A DNA stretch of 45,095 nucleotides from Burkholderiaceae bacterium (GTDB taxonomy: Bacteria; Pseudomonadota; Gammaproteobacteria; Burkholderiales; Burkholderiaceae_D): NCBI GenBank assembly GCA_019751755.1, contig JAIENA010000112.1:1-45095 (forward strand), written 5' to 3'. Below, one piece after another: positions 25,413 to 33,808 of this stretch; within the stretch, counting starts at the first letter, position 1; every line of letters begins with the position of its first letter. Under the pieces are notes generated by a model. It was not told where the DNA came from. It made no database searches and saw nothing but the letters and a program-made list of their open reading frames with translations. A program made the position numbers and the translations under genes.

Positions 25413-25616
25413 ATGAGTACAGAAGAACGCTTCGTTGATATTGAAATCAAGCTGGCCCATGCGGAAGACATGGTCGATTCGCTGAATCAGCGGATTTATG
25501 AACAGCAAAAACAAATCGATAAACTGGAAGCCATGCTTACCGCATTGGCGCAGCATATTCGTGATAATGCACAAGGCCAGCAATCGCCGCTCAATGAACG
25601 GCCGCCACACTACTGA
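25413..25616 (+). CDS. slyX: SlyX family protein
   Basis: A 67-residue protein with the N-terminus MSTEERFVDIEIKLAHAED, a continuous coiled coil with heptad hydrophobics (about 8-48) and the conserved C-terminal PPHY of SlyX. SlyX is widespread but its function is unclear; in enterobacteria it is encoded next to slyD. The start at 25413 has GGGAG about 7 nt upstream; an in-frame ATG at 25386 would add nine residues but lies within the TATAAT-like promoter element (25382-25387). Followed by a strong terminator. Confidence 0.9.
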   Translation: MSTEERFVDIEIKLAHAEDMVDSLNQRIYEQQKQIDKLEAMLTALAQHIRDNAQGQQSPLNERPPHY

Positions 25617-25638
25617 TCTTCAATAGCGGCTTAGTCAT

Positions 25639-25659
25639 GGGGCGTTAGCCCCTTTTTTT
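25639..25659 (+). terminator. Intrinsic terminator after slyX
   Basis: The stem GGGGC/GCCCC with loop GTTA is followed directly by seven T, 22 nt past the slyX stop. Confidence 0.9.
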
Positions 25660-25740
25660 CGGGCATTTTATGCCTTAAGTTGGCGCAATCACGCCAATAA
25701 TTGGCATAAATCGGCCGAAATCGTCCCATCGGTAAAAGGT

Positions 25741-27039
25741 TTAGTCGAATTGCCCAGAGGCGATGGCGTTGCCCAGTCGCTGACCCAAACATAATAAGGT
25801 GAGGGTCGGCGGTAATCCCCATGGTTCGGGAATCACGGAGGCATCACAGGCATACAGGCCGGATAATGTCGTTCTTAAATGTGGGTCGACACCGTGTCCG
25901 ATGCGGACACTGCCGCCGGGATGCGCGGCGAAATGCCAGGTTTTAAAGATGTGGCGGGCACCGGCAGCTTTTAATACCTTGCGCGCCAAGGCAATGCCGT
26001 CGCGGAATTTAGCGTGATCACTTTCTTGCAGTGATTTATTGACCCAGCGCGGACCAATCTGGCCACCAATCTCGTCGCGTATCTTGACCATGATAGATAA
26101 AGTTTTCGCGTGCGAAAATAAACGGTCAATCCGGCCCACTTGCAAAGCAAAGGCCTGGTACATTGGCGCAGGCAGAGTTAAATCCGCCAGTGAAATACCT
26201 TGCTCCTGAAAATAAATTCCAGCGGCCATCGGGACTTCCGCGCCACCGTTGATATCATTGACGACGCCCATCACTGTAACCACCGGGTCGCTGAAAAATG
26301 GCGATGTGCGTGGCGCCAAACCCGACGCGTATAACAGCCGTGGTGTACCGATGCCGCCGCCGCAAAGAATAATATGCGCGGCATAGATGGTCAGTGGTTT
26401 TCCTTCACGAAGACATTCAACACCAATCGCACGGCCTTTATCTTGCACGACCCGAATCACTGTTGTCTGCTCCAGTAAATGGGCGCCATGGCTGATGGCC
26501 TCGTCAATCAAGTCACGCGCTGTCCATTTCGCGCCAAAAGGGCAGCCATAAACACAACGCCAGCATCCGCTACGGCAAATTTGCGGCCGGATCATTTTAT
26601 CCAGTTTGCTCCAGGCTAATCCGGCGGATTGACCTGCCTGCATTAACCGGCTTGCCATCGGGCCGATTAATGCATCTGGCAGTGGCCCCATCGGCAATTC
26701 GTCACGAAATAATTGCAATTCGGCGGACAGGTCGATGCCATAGCGGGCAAATAATGCGGCCGGTGGTGCTGCGGCCGTGGCGAAATTCACTGCCGAGCTG
26801 CCGCCTTTGGTCACCCCCTGGACCAGCAGCGAGGCATCGCGGTGCAGAAAAGCACCCCGGCCCGGAATCGCCGCCATGGCCGCCATGTGCCTCAAGGTGC
26901 CCGTCAGCGGCGCGGCGCTGCCCTGTTCCAGCATCGCCACAGCCAGGCCACGGCGCGCCAACTCGCGGGCGACCGACGCGCCGCCGGGGCCGCTGCCGAC
27001 AACAATGGCGTCATAAGTAGAACGGAAAGGCGTGTGCAT
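25741..27039 (-). CDS. GMC-type FAD-dependent oxidoreductase with cysteine cluster
   Basis: A 432-residue flavoprotein of the glucose-methanol-choline oxidoreductase type. The N-terminal Rossmann motif GSGPGG (15-20) binds FAD. GVTKGGSSAVNFA matches the second FAD-contact region, and the C-terminus has HPGGSVRIG (His373) and LPPTLTLL in place of the usual active-site HPxGTxxMG and PxNPTxT. A four-cysteine segment CRSGCWRCVYGC (Cys155, 159, 162, 166) resembles a ferredoxin-like metal or cluster site, seen in long-chain alcohol oxidase-like relatives. No signal peptide is evident. Third positions are visibly less GC-rich than in flanking genes, which suggests transfer. The substrate is unknown; an alcohol or sterol-like compound is possible. 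Confidence 0.87.
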   Translation of the reverse strand: MHTPFRSTYDAIVVGSGPGGASVARELARRGLAVAMLEQGSAAPLTGTLRHMAAMAAIPGRGAFLHRDASLLVQGVTKGGSSAVNFATAAAPPAALFARYGIDLSAELQLFRDELPMGPLPDALIGPMASRLMQAGQSAGLAWSKLDKMIRPQICRSGCWRCVYGCPFGAKWTARDLIDEAISHGAHLLEQTTVIRVVQDKGRAIGVECLREGKPLTIYAAHIILCGGGIGTPRLLYASGLAPRTSPFFSDPVVTVMGVVNDINGGAEVPMAAGIYFQEQGISLADLTLPAPMYQAFALQVGRIDRLFSHAKTLSIMVKIRDEIGGQIGPRWVNKSLQESDHAKFRDGIALARKVLKAAGARHIFKTWHFAAHPGGSVRIGHGVDPHLRTTLSGLYACDASVIPEPWGLPPTLTLLCLGQRLGNAIASGQFD

Positions 27040-27149
27040 GGCGCGATGGTAGCACCGGACGCTGTCACGGCTGGTTTGGCGGAAGATTAAGGTTGCCTGC
27101 TAATTCACATTCGGCTACTGTCGAAGTCTTTCTTTGTGGAGACATTGCG

Positions 27150-27728
27150 ATGGCGATCCTGATCCTTGGCTTGCTGATCTTCCTGGGCGTGCACTCGGTA
27201 CGCATCGTGGCCGAGCCGTGGCGCACGCAGATGCGGGCGCGGCTGGGCGAGCAACAATGGAAGGGCGTGTATTCGCTGATCTCACTGGCCGGTTTTGCGC
27301 TGTTGATCTGGGGCTATGGTCTGGCGCGCCAGGCGCCGGTGGTGCTGTGGGTGCCACCGGTCGGCACTCGCCATATGGCCGCTTTGCTGACCTTGGCGTC
27401 GTTTGTCTTCCTGGCGGCCGCCAAGGTGCCGAACAATGGCATCAAGGCCAAGGTGCACCACCCGATGCTGATCGGCGTGAAAATCTGGGCGCTGGCGCAC
27501 TTGCTGGCCAACGGCAACCTGGCGGACGTGGTGTTGTTTGGCGCGTTCCTGGTGTGGGCCATTATGGATTTCAAAGCCGCCAAACAGCGCGACCGGGTCA
27601 ATGGCGCCGTGTATCCGGCCGGTACCGGCAAGGGCACGGCGATTGCCGTGGCCGCTGGCGTGGTGGGATGGGCGGTGTTTGCAATCTGGCTGCATGGGGT
27701 GCTGATCGGGGTGCGGCCGTTTGCTTAG
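27150..27728 (+). CDS. NnrU family inner-membrane protein
   Basis: A 192-residue polytopic protein with five to six hydrophobic helices. The N-terminus MAILILGLLIFLGVHSVRI with His15 and the later HHPMLIGVKIWALAHLLANG are characteristic of the NnrU family. NnrU was named for a role in denitrification in Rhodobacter, and relatives share conserved His residues with NnrU/isoprenoid-related membrane proteins; the role here is uncertain. GGAGA lies about 8 nt before the ATG at 27150; upstream in-frame codons are not supported. It is divergent from the GMC gene and convergent with the M48 gene. Confidence 0.87.
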   Translation: MAILILGLLIFLGVHSVRIVAEPWRTQMRARLGEQQWKGVYSLISLAGFALLIWGYGLARQAPVVLWVPPVGTRHMAALLTLASFVFLAAAKVPNNGIKAKVHHPMLIGVKIWALAHLLANGNLADVVLFGAFLVWAIMDFKAAKQRDRVNGAVYPAGTGKGTAIAVAAGVVGWAVFAIWLHGVLIGVRPFA

Positions 27729-27779
27729 CCGCAGGATCCGCCGCCAAGCGGCGGATCGCCATGCCCGCCCAGTTCGTGT

Positions 27780-28580
27780 TTAACCGTCCTTATCGATCCG
27801 CGACTGCATGTGCTGCGCGCGGTCCGGCGACGACGGGTGCGAACTGAACATGCTGTGGTCGGAACCTTCCAGTTTCGACAGTTTCTGGAACACTGTCACC
27901 AACCCTTTGCGTGACAATTTTTCCTTCTGCAGCAAGTTATACGACTGGTCATCGGCGTCGGTTTCCTGTGCCTGGGAAAACTGCGCCTCGATGAATTTCT
28001 GGCCCAGGTCGCCCAGCTCGGACTGGCTCAGTGTTGCCGCCGTGCCGCTGACCGCGACGGCCGCGCCGCGCGCCGCTTGCAGGTTGTAGGCCGTTTGCAT
28101 GGATTTTTTCGAGTGGCCCAGCACCACGTGGCCGATTTCGTGCCCGACCACGGCGCGGATCTCGTCGTCGTTCATCATGTCCATCAACCCGGCGTACACG
28201 CGAATACAGCCGTTATCCATGGCGAACGCATTGACCTTGGTGGCCAGATACACCTTGGCGTCGAGCCGCTTGCCATTGAATTTGCTCATCTTCAGCGGCT
28301 TTAACGCCGTCGCCAGGCGTTTTGCATATTTGCTGCCCGGCGCGGCAATCTTGTTGCTGCGGTCGAGGGCGGCGCAGGATTGGTCAGCCAGGTCACTGAC
28401 TTGCGCATCGCTCAGGGTGGCGGACTTGATCGCCAACCCCGCCGCATTGGCGAGTCCCCCCAGGTCGACCGCGCTGGCCACGGGACTGGCCAGCGCCGAC
28501 AGCGCCAGCACGCCGCCAGCGAGTAGGGCAGGTAATGATTTGATGGGAAGTTCCGGTAAGGACGAACGCATCGTTTCCAT
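27780..28580 (-). CDS. M48-family metalloprotease, secreted (LoiP/YcaL-like)
   Basis: A 266-residue zinc metallopeptidase. A basic N-terminus and hydrophobic segment (about 15-37, ending VASA) form a signal peptide. The catalytic HEIGH is at 147-151 in VVGHEIGHVVLGH, and Glu206 in QETDADDQ is the likely third zinc ligand, as in M48 enzymes. The C-terminus (MFSSHPSSPDRAQHM) is the conserved SSHP…R segment. Such periplasmic proteases take part in outer-membrane protein quality control. The start at 28580 has GAGGAG about 8 nt upstream; an upstream extension to 28655 has none. Confidence 0.92.
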   Translation of the reverse strand: METMRSSLPELPIKSLPALLAGGVLALSALASPVASAVDLGGLANAAGLAIKSATLSDAQVSDLADQSCAALDRSNKIAAPGSKYAKRLATALKPLKMSKFNGKRLDAKVYLATKVNAFAMDNGCIRVYAGLMDMMNDDEIRAVVGHEIGHVVLGHSKKSMQTAYNLQAARGAAVAVSGTAATLSQSELGDLGQKFIEAQFSQAQETDADDQSYNLLQKEKLSRKGLVTVFQKLSKLEGSDHSMFSSHPSSPDRAQHMQSRIDKDG

Positions 28581-28723
28581 GAAGTGACTCCTCAAGAAGG
28601 GATGGGGCGCGAGGTATTTCCGCAAGGAAATCGTAGCGATATTCTTTCTTGGCAATCTTATGGAAAATCAACTTGTTCGCCTTGACGAAGGCGACTCACA
28701 TGGCAACGCCAGGAGGACGTGTC

Positions 28724-28844
28724 GGTAAAAACCGGCTGCCAGCCTTCAGCGACGGCGTCATCGCCATCATCATCATGGCGCCGACTGGGACACCTTGGCA
28801 CCGCGGGGGGCGGTGTTCCTCAGCTATGTGCTGAGTTTTATTTT
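28724..28844 (+). pseudogene. Broken 5' fragment of a TMEM175-like channel gene
   Basis: This stretch repeats the start of the intact TMEM175-like gene at 29222. GGTAAAAACCGGCTG, CCTTCAGCGACGGCGT and TTCCTCAGCTATGTGCTGAG are all shared with few changes. About 31 bases are missing after the IAIII codons, which shifts the frame, and similarity stops near 28844 just before the VF530 gene. It has no start codon equivalent to the intact copy (GTC GGT instead of ATG GGT). It is a dead partial duplicate. Confidence 0.85.
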
Positions 28845-28846
28845 CT

Positions 28847-29059
28847 CTAATCGGTGAACTTGGTCTCGAGGTATAGCCGTTCGACCTGATCCCGCGCCCA
28901 TGGGGTCCGGCGCAGGAATTTCAGGCTCGACTTGATGCTCGGCTCTTTAATGAAACAGTTGATGTCAATTCGGCGGGCCAGCCCGTCCCAGCCGTAATGT
29001 GAAACCAGCCGGGTCAGTACCGCTTCTAAAGTAATACCGTGTAATGCCTGAACACTCAT
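28847..29059 (-). CDS. VF530-family small DNA-binding protein
   Basis: A 70-residue protein that matches the VF530 family along its length: [27 protein letters not shown], and [17 protein letters not shown] followed by VERLYL. The family is described as a small helical DNA-binding protein from its structure; its cellular role is unknown. AAGGAAG lies about 8 nt upstream of the ATG at 29059; longer frames run into the promoter region of the TMEM175 gene. It is sandwiched between the broken and intact copies of that channel gene, so it was probably part of the duplication or insertion event. Confidence 0.9.
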   Translation of the reverse strand: MSVQALHGITLEAVLTRLVSHYGWDGLARRIDINCFIKEPSIKSSLKFLRRTPWARDQVERLYLETKFTD

Positions 29060-29221
29060 GCGTAACGCTTCCTTGTGGTGGTTGGGGAATTTTACAGGAA
29101 CCGGCATACTGACAGAGGCAGTCCACCACAGCACAGGGGCGGCGCGCAAGCTCGACAGAGTGACGGCCACCGAACAGCTAGAAGCAAGCTCGTTGAATCA
29201 CTTACTAGGAGAATCGGAAAG

Positions 29222-29797
29222 ATGGGTAAAAACCGGCTGGAAGCCTTCAGCGACGGCGTTATCGCCATCATCATCACCATCATGGTGCTGGAGTTAAAAG
29301 TGCCGCATGGGGCTGACTGGGACACGTTGGCGCCGCTGGGGCCGGTGTTCCTCAGCTATGTGCTGAGCTTTATTTATGTCGGAATTTATTGGAACAATCA
29401 CCATCACCTGTTGCACTCGATCACCAAGGTCAACGGCAGCGTGCTGTGGGCCAACCTGCATTTGCTGTTCTGGCTGTCGCTGATCCCGTTTGTCACGGGC
29501 TGGATGGGGGAAAACCATTTTGGCAAGGTGCCGGTGGCGATTTACGGCGTGGTGTTGATGATGTGCGCGCTGGCTTACCTGCTGCTGGAACATATCCTGA
29601 TCCGTTTGCACGGCAAGCAGTCGGCGCTGGCGCAGGCGGTGGGTAATGACAAGAAAGCGTGGCTGTCGATGGCGCTGTACCTGGGCGGGGTCGGTTTGGC
29701 TTTGCTGCATCCGTGGCTGGGCGCGGCGCTGTATGCGCTGGTGGCGGTGATGTGGTTTATTCCGGACCGCCGCATCGAATCTCACGTGAATCACTAA
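29222..29797 (+). CDS. TMEM175-family potassium channel-like membrane protein
   Basis: A 191-residue protein of DUF1211/TMEM175 type. The diagnostic RLEAFSDGVIAIIITIMVLEL opens the first helix, with the FSDG motif at residues 9-12 that lines the pore in bacterial TMEM175 channels. Six hydrophobic helices are visible, one TMEM175 repeat, so the channel would be a tetramer. HHHLLHSI lies in the second-third helix region. TAGGAGAATC precedes the ATG by about 8 nt. A damaged copy of its first third lies about 500 bp upstream. Confidence 0.9.
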   Translation: MGKNRLEAFSDGVIAIIITIMVLELKVPHGADWDTLAPLGPVFLSYVLSFIYVGIYWNNHHHLLHSITKVNGSVLWANLHLLFWLSLIPFVTGWMGENHFGKVPVAIYGVVLMMCALAYLLLEHILIRLHGKQSALAQAVGNDKKAWLSMALYLGGVGLALLHPWLGAALYALVAVMWFIPDRRIESHVNH

Positions 29798-29804
29798 AAG
29801 CACT

Positions 29805-29836
29805 AAGAAAAAGGTGGCGCGCCGGGACGCGCCACC
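29805..29836 (-). terminator. Intrinsic terminator of the acyl-CoA synthetase gene
   Basis: The arms GGTGGCGCG (29813-29821) and CGCGCCACC (29828-29836), loop CCGGGA, are followed on the minus strand by TTTTTCTT. It sits just past the stop of the minus-strand acyl-CoA synthetase and close to the end of the convergent channel gene. Confidence 0.85.
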
Positions 29837-29844
29837 CGTCACCG

Positions 29845-31365
29845 TTACGCGTCCAGCGTTTTCAATTCCCGCCGCATGATCTTGCCGCTGCTGGTCTTCG
29901 GCAAGTCCGCGACGAATTGCACGCTGCGGGGCACCTTGTAGGCCGCCAAGTGTTCGCGGCAATAGGCCAGGATCTCGTCCGCCGTGGCGCTGGCGCCGGG
30001 TTTTAACACCACATAGGCTTTCGCTACTTCTCCCTTCAACTCATCCTGTTTCGGTCCCACGCCCACCATGGCGACCGCCGGGTGGCCCGACACCACCCGT
30101 TCCAGCTCCGCCGGATAGACGTTAAAGCCGCCCGTGATGATCAAGTCCTTCTTGCGGTCGACGATATAAATGTAGCCGGCATCATCCATCTTGCCGAGGT
30201 CGCCCGTGTGCAGCCAGCCGTCCGGCTCAATGGTGTCGCGGGTGGCTTTTTCATTGTTGTAATAGCCCTGCATCACCATGTTGCCCCGTGCCATCAACTC
30301 GCCCACTTCACCAGGCGCCAGCGTGATCGACGCGTCTTCCGGGTCGGCAATGCGGAACGTCATGCCCGGTTCGCCGAGGCCGATCGAGCCATGCCGGTTT
30401 TCGCCATAGAACGGATTGGTGGTGGCCACGCCGCCCAGTTCCGTCATGCCCCACACTTCCAGCATCGGGCAGCCAAACGCTTCCTCCACCGCGCGTGCCT
30501 TGGCCACCGGCATGGTCTGGCCGCCGACCGCGCAGCGCTTCAGCGACGACAGCGTGTATTTGTGCAGGTCGGGATAGGCCAGCAGGTACATATACATGGT
30601 GGGCACGCCATCGAGGATGGTGGCCTGGTAGGTCTGCACGGCGTTCAGCACTTCTTCTTCGTTGAATTTCTGGATGATCACCAGCGTCATGCCATACAGG
30701 ATGGCGCCATTTAACGTCACGTTGCCATACACGTGCGAGCAGGGCAGGGCGGTGACGCCAGTGTCGTGTTCGGTCCGCACGTGCATCAGCGCCATGCCGG
30801 CTGACGAGGCCAGGATCGCGCGGTGGCTCAGCATCGCGCCTTTCGGGTGGCCGGTGGTGCCGGACGTGTAGGCAATCGTGGACAGTGCATCCGGATCGGC
30901 CGCCACCGGGGTATGTGGCGACTGATGATCCAGCAGGGCCTCAAAACGCAGGGTGCCGGGCAACTCGTCGTCAGCGCCAAACAGCACGATGTGCTCAATC
31001 GGGCAGTGCGCGCGCACCGTTTGCAACGCTGCGCCTTTGTCGGCCGACGCCAGCACGATGCGCGAGCCGGAATCGTTGGCGACATACGCGACTTCCTCGG
31101 CCGTCAGCATCACGTTGATCGGGATCGCCACCGCGCCCACCTGGTGGATCGCGTAGTACGACACCACCCATTCCCAGCGGTTGACCGAATACAGCGTGAC
31201 TTTGTCGCCGGGACCGACGCCCAGCGCCTGTAAGCCGGCCGCGAGCCGGTTGGCCAGTTGATCGAGTTCCGCAAAAGACAGCGAGCGGTCCTTGAAGATC
31301 AGCGCCGTTTTTGTACCAAAACGTTTCGCTGCGGCTGGCAGGATACTACCGAGGGTCCATTCCAT
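29845..31365 (-). CDS. Acyl-CoA synthetase (AMP-forming, ANL superfamily)
   Basis: A 506-residue adenylate-forming enzyme that activates a carboxylic acid, probably a fatty acid, to its CoA ester with ATP. Visible core motifs: YTSGTTGHPKGAM (P-loop-like A3), GVPTMYMYLL, EVWGMTELGG (A5), GWLHTGDLGKMDDAGYIYIVDRKKD (A7/A8 region, in two parts), GGFNVYPAELE and the C-terminal catalytic Lys in LPKTSSGKIMRREL. The length and motif A8 fit a medium/long-chain acyl-CoA ligase; the chain-length preference is not readable. It is a single gene with its own terminator. The 256-bp upstream interval to the M3 peptidase gene is AT-richer and presumably holds both divergent promoters. Confidence 0.93.
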   Translation of the reverse strand: MEWTLGSILPAAAKRFGTKTALIFKDRSLSFAELDQLANRLAAGLQALGVGPGDKVTLYSVNRWEWVVSYYAIHQVGAVAIPINVMLTAEEVAYVANDSGSRIVLASADKGAALQTVRAHCPIEHIVLFGADDELPGTLRFEALLDHQSPHTPVAADPDALSTIAYTSGTTGHPKGAMLSHRAILASSAGMALMHVRTEHDTGVTALPCSHVYGNVTLNGAILYGMTLVIIQKFNEEEVLNAVQTYQATILDGVPTMYMYLLAYPDLHKYTLSSLKRCAVGGQTMPVAKARAVEEAFGCPMLEVWGMTELGGVATTNPFYGENRHGSIGLGEPGMTFRIADPEDASITLAPGEVGELMARGNMVMQGYYNNEKATRDTIEPDGWLHTGDLGKMDDAGYIYIVDRKKDLIITGGFNVYPAELERVVSGHPAVAMVGVGPKQDELKGEVAKAYVVLKPGASATADEILAYCREHLAAYKVPRSVQFVADLPKTSSGKIMRRELKTLDA

Positions 31366-31621
31366 GCGTGTCTCCTGGTGATCAAAAAATCCAGCTTACA
31401 GCATAGAAATTGCATTTTCCTGTGTCAAATCAATAATTTATGCCTATTAACGTGCTAGTGAATGGCAGATTATTCCAACGGGCAATGATGTGTAACGTTA
31501 AGTATCAAGCTGCGCCGCAGCATGGATTGCCAGTGACGCTGGAAATGTGTCCTGATATCATCGGCGGCTCTTCACATCGCTCATAAAAGCCGTGTGCCCT
31601 TGTCTTTTACCGAAAGATAAA

Positions 31622-33790
31622 ATGTCTCGTCCCAACCTGCTGATCCTGGCTGCCGCCGCCGGCTTTGCCCTGACTCCCGTTGCGTTTGCAGCGCAATCCA
31701 CTGCTCAAACCGCTGCCGCCGCCACCGTGCACAGTGTGGCGACCTTGGCCGGCAACCCGATGGCGCAGCCCAGCCCGCTGCCGTTCCATTATCCGCAGTT
31801 CGACCTGATCAAGGATGCGCACTTTGCCCCGGCCTACGCCGAAGGGATGGCGCAAAACCTGAAGGAAATCGACGCCATCGCGAACAACAAAAAACCGGCC
31901 ACCTTCGATAACACCGTTGTCGCGATGGAACGCTCCGGCCAGTTGCTGACCCGCGTGGCGACGTTCTTCAGCAATCTGCAAGGCGCCAATACCAATGACA
32001 CGCTGGACGAGATCGACCGCGACATGTCGCCCAAGCTGGCGGCCCACAATGACGCGATTTACCTGAACGCCAAGCTGTATGCGCGCGTGAAAGCGCTGTA
32101 CGACAAGCGCGACAAACTGGGCCTGGACGCGGAATCGAAGCGCCTGCTGGAACGCTATCACATGGACTTCGTGCGCGCCGGCGCGCAACTGTCGGCGGCC
32201 GACAAGGAAAAGCTGAAAGCGTATAACAGCGAACTGGCCACGTTGCAGACGGCGTTCTCGCAAAGCGTGCTGAAGGAAATCAATGCCTCGGCCATGATCG
32301 TCGAGTCCCGCGCCGAACTGGCCGGCATGTCCGACGCCGCCATCGACGCCGCCGCCGCCGTCGCGAAGGCGCGCGGCCAGGAAGGCAAGTTTGCCGTGGC
32401 GCTGGTCAACACCACCGGCCAGCCACCGCTGGCCGTGCTGACCAATCCGGCCACCCGCAAGCGCCTGATGGAGCTGTCGATGGCCCGTGGCGGCCGTGGC
32501 GGTGAATTCGATTCGCGCGCGATCGTGCTGAAGATCGCCAAGCTGCGCGCGGAAAAAGCCGCGCTGCTGGGCTACCCGAGCTATGCCGCGTATTCGCTGG
32601 CGGACCAGACCGCGAAATCGACCGACGCCGTCAATACCCTGCTGGCGGAACTGGCCAAGCCGGCGGTGGCCAATGCCCGCAAGGAGCAGGCCGACCTGCA
32701 AGCCGTGGCCGACGCGGAAAAAGCCGGCATCCAGGTGGGCGCGGCGGACTGGGCGTTCTACACCGATAAAGTGCGCGCGCAGCGCTACAGCTTCGATGGC
32801 GCCCAGTTGAAACCGTATTTCGAATTGAACAATGTGCTGGAAAAAGGCGTGTTCTTTGCCGCCAACAAGCTGTACGGCCTGTCGTTCAAGGAACGCAAGG
32901 ACCTGCCGGTGTACCACCCGGACGTCAAGGTGTATGACGTGTTCGACGCCAACGGCAAGCAGCTGGCGATCTTCCTGGCCGATATGTACGCGCGTCCGAC
33001 CAAGCAGGGCGGCGCCTGGATGAATGAATACGTGTCGCAGTCGAAGCTGATGGGCACGCAGTCGGTGGTGGCCAACCACCTGAACATCCCGAAACCACCA
33101 GCCGGCGAACCGACGCTCTTGACCGTCGATGAAGTCAAGACCACGTTCCACGAATTCGGCCACGCGCTGCACGGCATGTTCTCCAACGTCAAGTACCCGC
33201 GCTTCTCCGGCACCAGCGTGCCGCGCGACTTTGTCGAGTATCCATCGCAAGTCAATGAACTGTGGATGACCAATCCGGAAGTGCTGGCCAACTATGCGCG
33301 CCACTACAAGACCGGTGAGGCGATGCCGAAAGAGTTGCTGGACAAAGTCGCCGCCGCGAAGAAATTCAACCAGGGCTTCTCCACCACGGAAAACGTGGCG
33401 TCGTCGCTGCTGGACCAGCGCTGGCACCAGCTGCCGGCCGCGCAGATCCCGACCGACGTGCTGGCGTTCGAAGCGGCCGCGTTGAAAGAGGTGGGCGTCG
33501 ATTACGCGCCGGTGCCGCCACGCTACCGCACCACGTACTTCTCGCACACCTTCTCGGGCGGCTATGCGGCCGGTTACTACTCGTATCTGTGGAGTGAAAA
33601 GCTGGACGCCGATACCGTCGAATGGTTCAAGGAAAACGGTGGCCTGCAGCGCAAGAACGGCGACTGGTTCCGTGCCAAGCTGCTGTCGCGCGGCGGTACC
33701 GACGATGCGCTGCAATTGTTCCGCGACTTCCGCGGCCGTGACGCGAAAATCGAACCGCTGCTGGAACGCCGCGGTTTGCTGGCCAAGTAA
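31622..33790 (+). CDS. Secreted M3-family metallopeptidase (Dcp-like), first copy
   Basis: A 722-residue zinc peptidase with a signal peptide (about 1-23, LTPVAFA-AQ). The catalytic HEFGH is at 510-514, followed by ALHGMFSNVKYPRFSGT and PRDFVEYPSQVNE, which places it in the Dcp (peptidyl-dipeptidase) branch of M3 rather than with oligopeptidase A. Family enzymes remove C-terminal dipeptides from short peptides; here action in the periplasm or outside is expected. The ATG at 31622 is taken because the signal peptide starts there; a frame from GTG at 31592 would add 10 residues. A close paralogue follows after 18 nt, so the two are cotranscribed. Confidence 0.93.
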   Translation: MSRPNLLILAAAAGFALTPVAFAAQSTAQTAAAATVHSVATLAGNPMAQPSPLPFHYPQFDLIKDAHFAPAYAEGMAQNLKEIDAIANNKKPATFDNTVVAMERSGQLLTRVATFFSNLQGANTNDTLDEIDRDMSPKLAAHNDAIYLNAKLYARVKALYDKRDKLGLDAESKRLLERYHMDFVRAGAQLSAADKEKLKAYNSELATLQTAFSQSVLKEINASAMIVESRAELAGMSDAAIDAAAAVAKARGQEGKFAVALVNTTGQPPLAVLTNPATRKRLMELSMARGGRGGEFDSRAIVLKIAKLRAEKAALLGYPSYAAYSLADQTAKSTDAVNTLLAELAKPAVANARKEQADLQAVADAEKAGIQVGAADWAFYTDKVRAQRYSFDGAQLKPYFELNNVLEKGVFFAANKLYGLSFKERKDLPVYHPDVKVYDVFDANGKQLAIFLADMYARPTKQGGAWMNEYVSQSKLMGTQSVVANHLNIPKPPAGEPTLLTVDEVKTTFHEFGHALHGMFSNVKYPRFSGTSVPRDFVEYPSQVNELWMTNPEVLANYARHYKTGEAMPKELLDKVAAAKKFNQGFSTTENVASSLLDQRWHQLPAAQIPTDVLAFEAAALKEVGVDYAPVPPRYRTTYFSHTFSGGYAAGYYSYLWSEKLDADTVEWFKENGGLQRKNGDWFRAKLLSRGGTDDALQLFRDFRGRDAKIEPLLERRGLLAK

Positions 33791-33808
33791 TCAGACCAAG
33801 GACCCACG

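Noticed and set aside
31607..33715. Very long open frames on the strand opposite clear genes (also 41383-44088, 18567-20534, 37197-39320, 2124-4055)
   Set aside because: They are mirror images of GC-rich coding sequence; their translations are His/Arg/Gln-rich without domains, while the opposite strand encodes recognisable families.
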